Source: Nematostella vectensis (taxonomy: Eukaryota; Cnidaria; Anthozoa; Actiniaria; Edwardsiidae). From it: a stretch of 64,000 nt of DNA. The DNA lies in the NCBI RefSeq assembly GCF_932526225.1, contig NC_064035.1, forward strand, positions 9,721,296-9,785,295. Reading direction: 5' to 3'. The position numbers and the translations under genes were made by a program. Shown one piece after another: positions 22,701 through 35,492 of the stretch; position 1 is the first letter of the stretch, and every line of letters starts with the position of its first letter. The notes under the pieces were generated by a model that saw nothing but the letters and a program-made list of their open reading frames with translations, did no database searches and was not told where the DNA came from.

Positions 22701-25700
22701 TTGTAAGGTCGTGTAAAGCTTATATTTGCTTGTTTTTTTGCATAGATGTTCCTTGTGTAATATAAAGCAAAATAAGCTTTAGTATCTTTTGGTAGATAAT
22801 CCGTTCTTTAGATATTGCAAATTTCAAGACTCTTGATTTGTCTGAAATTGCCTAATTTGGGCAAAATTGCTACTTTTTTATGATTTATGGCAACTTTCCT
22901 CAATCATATTTCAAGAACGGATCATCTACCAAAAAATACTAAAGCTCATTTTCTTTTAAATTATGCAAGGAACCTCTTGGCAAATTATAAACAAAATGTA
23001 AGCTAACAAAATCTTACAATTTTAAATTTGCCATATTTTGCTCCTGTCTTCCAAGGGCGGATCCACGGGCATGATTTGGTGGCTATCCACAGCCCCTTGA
23101 TGAACTTTTGGTTCACTCTTTGCAACACCCACCCCTTTTTATGTTCATTTTATTAACTATTTGCCACTCTTTAAAGAGTCTGGATCTGCCAGTGGTATTG
23201 TATCTGCACGTTTTAACTCATTTTTAATCTTCATGTTTTAAATATTAAATTATTTTAAAAAAAATTATCAAAGTACTATGAGTGTAGAGAAAGGGGGTCA
23301 GGCAGCATGTTTTGCATATCGTATAGTTAAAAGATCCAATACAGTTAATGTATGCTTTACCTCCCATTCTTTGTTCAGACGATTCTTGTTGCTCAAATGA
23401 TCCTCCATATAGGACTGAATGGATATCAAACAAAAACAATCAACAGAGAAGCCATAAAAAAATTTGAGCAGCTTACATGTACCAAGATTATTTCTAGGAT
23501 TTAACTTTTTGGGGGATATAGCTTTGGATTGTGTTGAAATTAAATAGATTTTGTTTGCACAACCATGATTTTGAGAATTTATTCAGTAGAGCTGAAATTG
23601 GCATGAAATTTATAGTGCTTTTCAAGAATTCAAACTCAGTTATAACAGCTTCAAGATGTTTTTAATAATAGGAAAATAAATCTTACCAAGACCACATGCC
23701 CAGTTGATATGTCCATATTAGGTACTACAGGCTCCTCGCTCCTACAAATAGAGAAATAATTTAAATACAGCTTAAGGTAGATTTCATCTACTGTAGCAAT
23801 CCTTGACTAATACAAAAAATCTTTTCAATTAAACTGTTAGATTCCTGGGCATTTTTTTTAAGACTCTTAACTCAACTGGAAGCACCCCTTCCAGACTTTC
23901 CCCTTTCTAAATTGTTTTCACTCTTCCCCCTTCAAATTTCCCCCTTAATTTTTTTTAACATTGTGACAAACATTTTAGCCTCCATTTTATGCAGCAAATT
24001 CTTTTGCTTCTTTGCTTGGAAATGGCCCATACCAGGTGTATTTTGGAGGTTTGGCAGAACCCAGAAGACCTTTCTCTTTTTCCATGTGCCCAGACCCAGA
24101 CTTCACGGGGGCACTGTCCCAGCCTTGATTTGCTCGCAGCTGTCGACAGAGTTCCTAGGAAATGCAAACATATTATAAATACACCACTCAATAATTACTG
24201 CATAACACACAATCACAACAAACACCTCACCACATGACAAGCACCTTGTCATGACTACACCTTGAAACAAACACCTCACCACAACCACACCATGGGACAA
24301 ACACCTTACTCACATGGCAAGCACCTTACACAACTACACCATGGAACAAACACCTTACTCACATGGCAAGCACCTTACACAACTACACCATGGGACAAAC
24401 ACCTTACTCACATGGCAAGCACCTTACACAACTACACCATGGAACAAACACCTGACCACAACTACACCATGGGACAAACACCTTAATCACATGGCAAGCA
24501 CCTTACACAACCACACCATGGGACAAACACCTCACCACAACCACCATGGAAAAAACACCTTAATCACATGGCAAGCACCTTATACAACCACACCATGGAA
24601 TAAACACCTAACCACAACTACACCACGGAACAAACACCTTACCACAACCACACTATGGGACAAAAAACCTAACCACAACTACCCCACACAACATAACCCA
24701 ACTACAACTACACCACACAACAAACGCTTCACCACAACTACATCTCAAGACAAAATAACTCACCACAACCACACCACACAACGAACACCTCACATGAAAC
24801 CAACAACTCACCAAACCACACCACACAACATACACCTCACATGAAACCAACAACTCACCAAACCACACCACATGACACAGGCACCTCACCACAACTACCA
24901 ATACAACAAACACCTCACCACAACCAGGCCATGTCACAAGCACTTCACCATAACCACATCACACACCTGGTAGTCTGCAGCTGCCTCTTGTCCAGGAAGA
25001 GTCACAGGTTTGAACTTCTTTGTTTCATTATACCTGAAAATTCAAAAATAAAATAAGTATTGATTTGGAATCAATAGTACAACTAAAGAACTAAGAGCCA
25101 CCTTCTACAGAATTTAGATTACAAGCATTTATATATGAACTCTACCTTTTCATGATCAAGTAAATAGCCACAGCAGCAAGGATGACACCAGTTACACAAC
25201 CAACAACAGTCACAGTGACTAGGAAGTACTTTGGCTGGACATTGGTCACTTTCTTGGGCTCGGCCTGGGAGTCATGTTTTTCCTGGATAAACAATGATGT
25301 GATATCCATTTAAAATGTTTAAATAAGGGACCAGTATCTTTTGTGATAAACAACAAATTTAAAATCCAAACCTACAAATGCTATTAATATGGAATCAAGT
25401 CACATGTTTTTTTTCTGTTCATTTTTCTCAAGACTTAAAGATACAATCTACCTTGTCATAAAACAGAAAAAAGAAACAAAAGCCTATTACTTAAGCCTTT
25501 ATTCCCATTATCAAAAATAATGGGCATCACACTTGATTGCTATCATAAAAGCCTTTTTCATTAAAAGATCAAGGACACATTTCTCAACTATTGCACTTCA
25601 AAAGCCAACAGAGGAAACATGAAAAACATAAAAACACCATTTAAAAAAACACACACGACCAAGTATAAGACTCAAACATATGGCTTTTAAAATCCTTTGA

Positions 25701-28700
25701 ACAAAATGTATCAAATATCTGTTGTGTTCTTTAGATTCTGAATATATTGTGTATAATTGGGAAGAAGTGACATTTTGTCTTAAGCCAATAGAGAGAAAGC
25801 CAAGGATAAATAGTAGAACAAGCCTGAATAAAATAATACTGTTTGAAGCAAACTTCCTTGTCTGGATCAGCCACTCACACCAATATGTTAAAGAAAAAAT
25901 AATAGGAGATAAAAAATAAACAGCAGAAAATAAATTTTAACAGCTTACCTAGAGATTGTTCCTAAATTTATAACAAAGGTTTACTGATAAACACAACCAA
26001 CAAGCAAAGAACTATACATAAGGTGAATGAAATCAAATATTCATTTCTTTGAAGAGAGAATGGCTATGGGAGACATTATCACTGTTTGAAAGGCGCCTGA
26101 TTGGCATTGCTTTGGTAACCTCATTACCATTTAATGAATAGTGAATGCAAAGCAAGTTTTAATTTGCATACTGAGATCAGCTGTCAGTGGAATTCAATGA
26201 AATTTTCATCCAAGTATGCTTGGAATCAAACAGAAACTAGACTATGAAACAAGACTATGAAACAAGACTATGAAACTACACTATGAAACAAGACTATGAA
26301 ACAAGACTATGAAACAAGACTATTAAACTAGACTATGAAACAAGACTATGAAACTAGACTATGAAACAAGACTATGAGCAAATTTCATAAAGTATGCTTT
26401 TAGACATAAATAATTGTTTGAAATGTTGAGAAGCTTATCCAGAATACAAACAACTACAGTATACACATCTGAAGTACAGAAAACCAGTAGTTAATATATT
26501 AACATAATGAATGATAACAAAAATGGAAATAGTGAGAACTAAAAACATGACATATTAAATCAAACAGAATTTTCAAACACTAAAATTATCAGTAGACCCC
26601 AAGACAAAAGTTAATGACACCAAAAATCTCGAGAAAATCTTAGAAAAAAGGACATTGTTTATGCTGTATTGTGACTGGTTGTGCTAAAAATACAACAATA
26701 ATATTGTTGTATGCAGATCCAGGTCTCCGACTACTACTGACTTACTGGTACTTCACCATCAGCAGAAATGATGCGAACATTCATACGCTTTGAAACCTCA
26801 TCCTTTACTGAACCATCTAAAAAACAGAACCAAAGGTAGGCTTAGAAGTATTGCATCATTAAAGTATTTAGTAATGCTCTGTGTAAGAACTAGGCAACAT
26901 AGCAGCAACATTAAGACCTGACTTGCATGAGACCTGTTTTCATTGAGTATTTAATGCAAAGCAAAGATGTCACTCGCTTGAAACAAGATTTTGGAGGTTA
27001 TGTAATCCTGATACACATTAAGTGCTCATTTCAGACTTTCTCTGACCTTGCAGCTTTGAAATTCAAACAAACCCTAATATTACATATTTTTAAAATACTG
27101 AGAGTTGTGAATATCCAAAAAAACAACAATTCAGTTCAATTTAGGGGTATGGGTTAGCTCTTGTCCTGTAAGGTAAGGCATAAGAGAAGCATGAGCTGTT
27201 AAATTACATTGGCTTGTGTTGTTGCATCTGCATCAGCTTTCTGCACCAAGAATGGGTAGATCATGAGAAAATCATAGTCACTCGAAACAATATATTTTAC
27301 AGTATTCACCTTCATTGAGTCTTTTGGCAACTTGTTTGCCACTTTCTTGGGTGTAGCTGTTATCCTTCATCTGAGCACTGATATCTTGACCTGTTACCCT
27401 AGGAACAACAAATACCTTGTCTTAACCATCCCTTAAGGTAATAAACTCAATAAAAATAAGCCATATATATTATGGGAGGTTCAACTAAAAGATGTTAAAA
27501 GTCAAACCTTTCAAGAGTTGATGGAGATTATTGTTTGCACATTACTTATATAATAGAGCTTTGGTACTCCAAATAGAATATGGAATATCTGAGACTCCAT
27601 TTAATGTCACTTTTATGGTAACACTACCTATCATAACTACCACCTCAAAATGCCATGCATGTAAAGACTTTATTACCATTGAGATTGTTCAATCCAGATG
27701 TTAAAATAGGCTTTCCCTTTCCATACAGTATGTAAGTAGAGATTTTTACAATATTTTGATTAAGTATGCCATCTTATGAGTAGCATGTCTCTTTTACACT
27801 TTAGAATTACAGTGCAACCAGTAAAACCATAAACAACTAACACGTGTAGAATTTTTATTGTCTTCTGACAAATTAGATGCAATAATTCAGACACTGAGAC
27901 TTGTTGAGACAATTTTCTAGTTAACTGTGATTGGAAGTGTTGGAACAAACATTCCATACATATTCCCAATTTTTACAGTTTTACTGGTCACAATGTATAA
28001 ATTTTATATACTTAAAATATAATTTATACATTTTAATCATTTGGTCGACCATCAAATCATTTGCTATTTAGATTTACCAATCATTATTTATTTGATTTTC
28101 ATAACAAAATTCTTACTTGAGAAAGGTAAACATGGGTGTTGGGGGTTTAATCCAAAGAGCTTTCTCAAGTATCTGTAGGAGCTCCATGGCTTGCATGCGA
28201 GTTAGGCTGTGTTGTGTATAAAAAAGGTTATTTGTATTAAATGTCTATTCATCTTATAGCCTCAAACATTATGCTTTAATTTTAAGCTTAACCAATGTTT
28301 AGAATGATATTCATCAGTAAATTGATTGTTAGCCAGATATTTGTCTGATTTCCGCTATTGAAAAAAGTGACATTCTAAAATTAGCTACTATTTTGTTAAG
28401 TTTAAGCAAAATCGACAACTTTCAGTTTAGTTTGATTGCAACAATATTAAATGTTTACATGTTTACCAACCTATGCATAATTGCATAGCATTACTGTACA
28501 AGATCAAAAGAATACCAGTATTGTGACTTACTTTTTGTCCAAGGAAATTTTCACAGTCCCTCTATCTTTTCCTGAAACATCTAAAAATGAAAAGAAAGTT
28601 ACACATCACCCTACACTTATGTCAAAGCTGTCAAGTACCATGCATTTATTAGCTCAAATAATATTAGTGAAGTACCATGAAACCCATTATAACACACAGA

Positions 28701-31700
28701 CAAACTTAGAAACACAACAACATACAGTTACATCAAAGCTGTCAAATACCATACATTTATTTAAATAGCCAAAAAATTTGACTTGAAAGGGTCAGTAAAT
28801 GGCCTTGGAAACCATTATAACCCACAGACATCTTACCTTCCTCCTTGTCAACCTCATCAGTTTTGCCTTGTGTGACAGTTACAAACTTGGTGTTAAAAAG
28901 CTTTGCATCCTCCTCCCTTTTCACTGCCTTGGGCACATCAACAATAGAACTGGCTTGCTGAGACTTGAAGAAGTCTTTGACATGTTTGTAGTTGATTTCT
29001 GGGTTGGGTCCTTGGTCAATGTTTTTCTCTGTTTTCTTGACAATACCTTTAATCATGACTTTACCATTTGGGTTGTCCATATCCCCATGTTCATCCCCAT
29101 TCCCCATCAATGTGCTGTCGGGATGCACTTCAGGCATCACATTCTTTCTCAAGCCATCTTCAGATAAGCTAGCTTTAGGGAAGTCGCTCTCTGGAGGTAA
29201 AAGAGATGACTCTTTCTCCTCGTGGTCCCCCCCTTCACTAACCTCATCCCGAATACTGTCCCAGTTTTCAGAAGAAAGTGGAGGCAGCTGGGATTTTTCT
29301 CTTGTTGATCCCCTTCTAGCTCCTAACTCAGACCGGTAATCATTATAAATATCTTTCAAGGGCAAGGATTTGATTAATGTCCTGTCTTCAAGGGTAGGTT
29401 CAGAACTGTCCACATTTGCTTCCCTGTTTTCATATACACGCTTGGGAATGTCATTCCGACGATCCAGGTAGCCTTTGTCATAACCATTCTTTTGATTATA
29501 TTCTTCATTAGATCTTAATCTATCACCATAATAGTCATAGGTATCTGAAAATAAAAATAATTATAAAAATAAAGTAATTTCATGTTACTTATGAAAAAAT
29601 AAGTTCTTGCATTGTAAAGTGCCCTTTTGAAATAGGTGTAAATGGGTGGAGAGAATGAGTTTATTTTAGAACCAACTGATTGCATTTGTGGAAATACAGT
29701 AGGAGTGTAAAAACTTTGCATCAAGAAATGCATGCCTTGTAATTACTTTTTCATACTTGAACCTTAACTGTAAGTTACTGTAGGTTTTTATAAGTTGTTG
29801 CCTGGTAATCACTAGTTAATGGAACTTGACTCACAGGATTGAATAAAAAATAAATAACAGTCAAAACCTTTGGGATAAAAATATTGGGGAAAAGATTTGA
29901 AATTTGTAATAACAAGTTTCTAAATAGATAGCCCTACATATACCTTGTGCAGTAATAATTATCATAGTCACAACTGTAAAGCATGAGCAAAACTGGAGCG
30001 TTTAAACATAAGTTAAACAACACACAAACTATAACAGAACTAAGAGAGATGATAAAATATAAAAAAAATCCAAAAATCAGAGGAAAAATGGAAAGAGGTG
30101 AATTCCCACCCATCCACTTCCTAATTTTTCCATGTATGCTTGTGCCAGGCTCTTTTAGACCATTTAAATAAAGGTATTGATTGATATGGTCTACTTTTGT
30201 TATTCTTTCTTGTGTTTTTGAATAACTACTCAGGCATTTCATTGCAATTCGAGGGATGATGCTGCAACCAATGACATGGAAACGTAGACTTTTTTCAATT
30301 TTTGAGTTGGCCCTTGAGATTGCTCTCAGATTTTTGGAATTTGTTTAACTTTACAAGATTCCTAAGACTAGACCTTACCTTTTAGATAACCTTTAACACA
30401 AACACCTGAAAAAAAAAATGGATTGTGTTATTTTAACAAGAACTATTGAAACAGTAATATCTCTCACGTGCATCTGGTATTAGTACAGTAAAACTTGATA
30501 AAGCTAGACTAGTTTGGACCCCTGATTTTATAGAAAATCCTTATCAGCAAAATTCTGTAAGTTTCATAGTAATCATAAATTATAATTATATAATCAGTCC
30601 CATATACATTGTTTTTGCATAAGGCTGCACTTGAGAATCCATGTGCCGTAACCCAGGGTAACCCACAGTGGTTCATGGGTGACATGTAAATGGCTAAATC
30701 CTGGGCTTGAAAAGCCAGGATAATGTTTGAGTGTATTTATTTGATACTCATAAAGAAAATGGAATAAAACAGGGATTCTCAGAATGCCACCCTATTTGGA
30801 ATAAGTGTATATATTACGAGAATCTCTTATATTCAAGTCTTATTCGAAGAGTTCTACAATGCATTCATCACTGAGCTTAGAGCAGTCTTGAACGTGATAA
30901 TCTAAAACTTCATCTTGCAGATGTTTACAAAGTAAAGTAGGGGTGGGGATTACCAGTATGCACTAGATTTGTTAATTCAGTGGCTGTCCAGGGGTAGGAT
31001 GACCACTTTTTAGTAGGGATTTTAATGAGGTTAGCCCACTCTCCCCCAATAATATAGTAATAAAAACATAAAATGCCCCTTTTTCCCCCTCACCTGACTA
31101 AGATTACAGTAATTAAAATTAAAAACAAAACCAAACTGAAGAACATTCTTTGATAAAACAAAAGATTGATAAACTAGGAATCTTTTTTTTTGTTGCAACA
31201 ATAGTTGGATATGTGGTGTAGTCTAAAGCAAAATGTCCTTACTTGGTCTAAAAGTCAATATTAACCCTAGAAATACAGTTAAAATATGTGTTTTCTCCAG
31301 AAAATTTGCATAGATAAAAAACGATTTTCTAAACGCGTCGCTGAACAAATGGCGTCGCGTCCATCCATTGAATAAAATCAGTGTGTGATTTACTCTTACT
31401 CCTACACCTTTCACTCCTTCTTAGTAGGACGCCTAGCTCGTTTGTATTTCTTAATTATTTCCCATTCTACCATCAATAACAGACGAAGTATTGTTGATCA
31501 GCTATGTTACCATGAATATGAACATACAAAAGATACTATGGAAGCGTATACGAAATAAAAATAGAAATGTCAAACGTTCAATGAATGACAAGAAGGGGAA
31601 ATCTATTTAAAGTAGAGAATTGTTAAACTTTCATTTTATACGAAGGAATCATATTTTATTTTCAAATTCCAAAAAAAAAGCATATGCCATAATGTTTAGA

Positions 31701-32614
31701 ATTGTTTATTTTACTTATTGATTCGCCGAAAACCATCCGTTTTCTATGAATAGGAGAAACATTGTACAAATATAGAACGCTTTCTATAAATCTAAATAAA
31801 AAACTTTTCCTCCTAGAATATATCAAAATTAGGATGAAGTGTTCGATTTGTGGGAATATTCGAATGAAATTTAATAATTAGGTCTAGAAAGACGCTGTCC
31901 GTGTGAATGTTTTGGGCGTTTGGGGTCAAGTCGTTAAAGCGTCAGAGAAATTGCAGTCATAATTTGGTAATAATTCCAGCAATACCACTAAATATAATCT
32001 ATGGTTTCTTTATTTTAATGTAAGCGGTAATCCGCCAAACCAAAAAGTTACAGAATGTTAATTTTTTCGAGACCAACCGGCTGAATTATTGTGGAGATAA
32101 GTACAAGCTTAATGTTCCCGCTTTTCATGGCGCGCGCCTCGCATAAACTGTCTTTAACCTTAACAGTTTTTTTTACAGTAAAGAAATCGAAATTCAATTA
32201 AAAAGTCAAAGGAATTGAGTCAGAATAATGTATGAAATGTCACAAACGATAGAAAGACCACAAGACCAGATGCTGTACTTTCGAGCGGAAACAGCCAATG
32301 GGCACTCAGTTCGTTTGAAATCAAAGAACAAGGATACGCTTGATTTCTTATAAAATACAACGATTTTTAACCATTTTCTCACCTGCATAACATACTTCAT
32401 CAAAATTACATTCATGGGCGCATTCTGAGAAAGAAATAGAGAATTTCATGTATAAATTTGTTAAATTTCGTAAACCATTTGTCAATGTTTTCGCCCACTC
32501 ACGAAGTGGCCGAGGAATTGTCGACTTACCTTCGCTTATAGCCTTCGTTAACTGTACATTGTGAAAAATCAGAAAGGCAAATAGGCAGAGGAATCTTAGG
32601 GTATTCCTCTCCAT
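19712..32614 (-). CDS. PTPRN: Receptor-type protein tyrosine phosphatase-like N (IA-2/phogrin), 23 coding exons
   Basis: Dense-core/secretory vesicle membrane protein of the IA-2 family. Minus-strand exons: 32614-32530, 32424-32383, 30405-30379, 29544-28837, 28580-28532, 28206-28117, 27398-27310, 26816-26746, 25282-25146, 25033-24967, 24154-24033, 23741-23687, 23414-23361, 22601-22508, 22413-22340, 22036-21959, 21492-21430, 21324-21268, 21060-20989, 20823-20729, 20506-20388, 20033-19960, 19783-19712. They sum to 2394 nt (797 aa), all in phase; human IA-2 is 979 aa. Signal peptide about 1-25, Cys-containing [14 protein letters not shown] segment after it, a long acidic luminal exon with dibasic sites (KR, KKTEK), the membrane-proximal ectodomain about 300-385, TM about 406-431. 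PTP domain motifs: [62 protein letters not shown] at 693-695, [10 protein letters not shown] (Cys727, Arg733), and a conserved C-terminal EVNAIL. Confidence 0.95.
22667..23053. mobile_element. MITE with about 150-bp terminal inverted repeats, inside a PTPRN intron
   Basis: The left arm (22667-22815) begins GACAGGAGCAAAA and the right arm (23053-22905, reverse complement) begins with the same GACAGGAGCAAAA. Both arms carry AGCTTTAGTAT, TTTTGGTAGAT and ATCCGTTCTT in the same order. There is no coding capacity. It sits between coding exons 13 and 14. Confidence 0.85.
23055..23195. mobile_element. Small MITE candidate next to the previous one
   Basis: GGGCGGATCCA near 23056 is mirrored by TGGATCTGCC near 23182, about 130 bp apart, flanking C-rich filler. 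The arms are short, so this is tentative. Confidence 0.4.
24190..24960. repeat. Minisatellite in PTPRN intron 10
   Basis: Tandem units of about 28-55 bp mixing CACCACAACTACACCATGG, GACAAACACCTTA and CACATGGCAAGCACCTTA. The array starts about 35 bp before coding exon 11 (24154-24033) and ends within 10 bp of exon 10 (25033-24967), filling almost the whole intron. The long plus-strand frames over it are artefacts. Confidence 0.9.
26240..26375. repeat. 13-bp minisatellite in a PTPRN intron
   Basis: About ten tandem copies of GACTATGAAACAA, with GACTATGAAACTA variants. Confidence 0.9.
30406..32382. other. Large PTPRN intron, no further feature
   Basis: Intron between coding exons 2 and 3. AT-rich. 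It contains a stretch near 30630-30690 (CCGTAACCC, CAGTGGTTCATGGG) resembling 50930-50960, probably an old dispersed repeat. Confidence 0.5.
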
Positions 32615-33634
32615 AAGGCTGCCATGGGTTTCAGGGGTGAATTGTCGGTAAAAAGTGGTTGGAAGTTCACCCTTTCGATTCAACCTCAAGCGATCGCTCC
32701 AACCAAACGGAAGGCCCGGATGCTTGCTTAGAGAGACACGGAGATGTGGCTATGCTATTGTTTTCTCGACCAATCAGACGCCTCGCCTCTCAGCAATAAA
32801 TTAGATTGCCAAAATAAAAAGAGCCGATTAAAACCGTTTTTTCCTCGACCTCGAATATGTATCTTTTTACAACTATGAATCTTTACGACTAAACATCCTC
32901 TAATGTTTTGAATACTTCATACCTAACAACTAGTAAAAATCATCAATACTATTGAACGTCTTATATCAATAGTTTTAATCTCCCTTTTTTATTTTATTGG
33001 TCAGAGTAGTTCGGATATTTTCCGCTGAATATTACAGTAATTTCCCTGTTCAATCTCGTTACAGTCTAAAACAGAATCGAGGCTAGAGGCACGGACGCAT
33101 CGCACAATTGAGGTATGTATTTTGCGTGGGAGCTCATGGTCCATAAATGACGAGAACGTTGTCATGACTACATCCCCCTCAAAAGCATTGTGTGGGATTC
33201 TCAAGCACGCGCAGATGTTTGTTTCGTTACATGAAAAATGAAGCCATTCAACACGGCTGACCGCGAGTACCTTTTATTACACTTAATTTTCGCGATGTCA
33301 AAATGTTTTTCTCGATTTCGCTATACTTTAGCTTTAGAGGGACGTACCATTAGAAAAATGGAATAAAAAAAAATCATACACGATAAAAAAAAACCTTAAA
33401 AAGAAATTCATGCAGCCCAAACCAGACACAAAAAAAATGCATACAACTTATGCAGAATGCATACGTCCAGCCTGAGATTTCACAAAATTTTAAAAACATG
33501 CTAAAAACATGCCGAGGGTCAGAGATGTCTTGGAGACAAGAAAAAAAAAAACATGCACTACTTGGACCTCCCCCCCCCTCCCCCTTCACTTAACTAATGG
33601 TCCGTCCCCTAATTTAGAATGACAGGTCTGGGCA
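32615..33634. other. Upstream region of PTPRN
   Basis: Should contain the 5' UTR and promoter of the minus-strand PTPRN gene. No TATA box or other element could be assigned with confidence. There are A-rich tracts at 33365-33395 and a poly-A/poly-C stretch around 33540-33585. Confidence 0.4.
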
Positions 33635-33818
33635 GCAGGCCCGTATCCAGGATTTTGAACGGGGGGGGGGGGGAGTTCGTTTACCCATTTAGCGGACCAT
33701 TTTCTCTTAGGTAGCTCGTCCTAGCTTGCAGTGGTACTCAATTTTACTTCATCAGGGCGGACCTTCAAGTCGTGTGGGTTCTTCCAAACCCCCCGAACCC
33801 CCCTGGCTACGGGCCTGG
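33635..33818. mobile_element. Short MITE with CAGGCCCGTA(T/G)CCAGG ends
   Basis: The left end CAGGCCCGTATCCAGG and the right end (reverse complement) CAGGCCCGTAGCCAGG match at 15 of 16 bases, about 180 bp apart. The interior has a long G run and a C-rich mirror. A half-copy (GCGTAGCCAGGATTT) occurs near 37691 in the first MFSD6-like intron. Confidence 0.75.
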
Positions 33819-33965
33819 GCAGCACACGCATAAAGAAATACTAAATACAATAATTGAATAATTCCAAGTAGGAATAACACAATAATATATAATAGCTCAA
33901 GGCAGTCACGAATTTGTTGGTGACAAAGCCAACAAATCTGGTGGTAGATGTGGAACCTTGGTCTT

Positions 33966-34957
33966 ACGCCTTTTTGGGATAATAAAATTGAGAAAAATAA
34001 GAGAAACTGAAAAACTTTAGCGAAGAGTAATCTATCAATCCCCAAGAGATGGAGAATTGCCCTGGGACAACAAAAAGAGGCTCCTAAAAACACTAATTAA
34101 TAAATTCCTTGATCCAGCCCTCCGGTGATGAATCTTACTTAGTTCTTCATCAGTTAATCTGAACAACACCCTCAATACCATTGTTAGTTTATACATTTTT
34201 AGGTATCAGATAAGGCAAGAATGCCTATTGTTCATGTCTTCGGATATCGATGGAAATCCCTGTTTTCTATATATATTTGTATTTGAGGTCGCCTTTTTGG
34301 GATGATAAAATTGAGAAAAATAAGAGAAACTGAAAAACTTTAGCGAAGAGTAATCTATCAATCCCCAAGAGATGGACAATTGCCCTGGGACAACAAAAAG
34401 AGGCTCCTAAAAACACTAATTAAAAAATTCCCTGAATTCCTTGATCCAGCCCTCCGATGATGAATCTTACTTAGTTCTTCATCAGTTAATCTGAACAACA
34501 CCCTCAATACCATTGTTAGTTTATACATTTTTAGGTATCAGATAAGGCAAGAATGCCTATTGTTCATGTCTTCGGATATCGATGGAAATCCCTGTTTTCT
34601 ATATATATTTGTATTTGAGGTCGCCTTTTTTGGATGATAAAATTGAGAAAAATAAGAGAAACTGAAAAACTTTAGCGAAGAGTAATCTATCAATCCCCAA
34701 GAGATGGAGAATTGCCCTGGGACAACAAAAAGAGGCTCCTAAAAACACTAATTAATAAATTCCTTGAATTCCTTGATCCAGCCCTTCGGTGATGAATCTT
34801 ACTTAGTTCTTCATCAGTTAATCTGAACAACACCCTCAATACCATTGTTAGTTTATACATTTTTAGGTATCAGATAAGGCAAGAATGCCTATTGTTCATG
34901 TCTTCGGATATCGATGGAAATCCCTGTTTTCTATATATATTTGTATTTGAGGTCAAA
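33966..34957. repeat. Three tandem copies of an about 330-bp unit
   Basis: Copies begin near 33966, 34290 and 34622, each opening CGCCTTTTT and running through AAATTGAGAAAAATAAGAG, CAATCCCCAAGAGATGGA and GTCTTCGGATATCGATGG to TATTTGAGGTC. They are nearly identical, differing by a few substitutions and small indels (for example CTGAATTC present or absent), so the duplication is recent. No protein family was recognised in it. Confidence 0.95.
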
Positions 34958-35492
34958 TCATTTTAGTTGGCTAGAGAAAAATTAACATTTGCAATTTCCC
35001 TGTATATCCACCTAAATTCAAAGAAACTTGCTTATAACATTGTCGTGAAAGTATTTTTGTGATAAAAAAGTGCTCCTTTTCCCTCTGGGAAATTACTTCA
35101 CAACTTTTCGGAGGTTTTTTTTTTACATTCTAGCCAATTTGCGTATTAGATTTATTCTAGCACATCAATTTAATGCAAATTTTATTAAGCACATGAATAG
35201 TGCCATCCATCGGTTCCACGTCTTAAAATGAAAACAAAAAAATTATTATTCCTATGAATGTCAGGGTCCCCGAATGAGATTTGTAGGTGATGTTTTATCA
35301 TGTCTCTTATTAGCAAAGTGCAAGTCACAACTAATAAATGCAAATAAATACCGAATAAAATATGCAACAATCCGTGTGGTTTTGCATCAGTGGAGCATAT
35401 CGTGCTAACCCAATCGCACAGTTAATGCGTTATTTCGCGTCGTTTATGTTTGAGACCAATGCTTAAAGCGTCGCTTCATTGCCAATGTTGAA
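34958..35492. other. Upstream region of the first MFSD6-like gene
   Basis: AT-rich with no open frame of note. It should hold the promoter and 5' UTR of the gene starting at 35493. Confidence 0.4.

Noticed and set aside
24262-24943. His/Thr/Asn-rich plus frame and Val/Cys-rich minus frame
   Set aside because: Translation of the PTPRN intron minisatellite; both sides are bounded by good splice sites of PTPRN exons.
28799-29339. Plus-strand frames of 115-122 codons
   Set aside because: Antisense shadows of the large luminal PTPRN exon on the minus strand.
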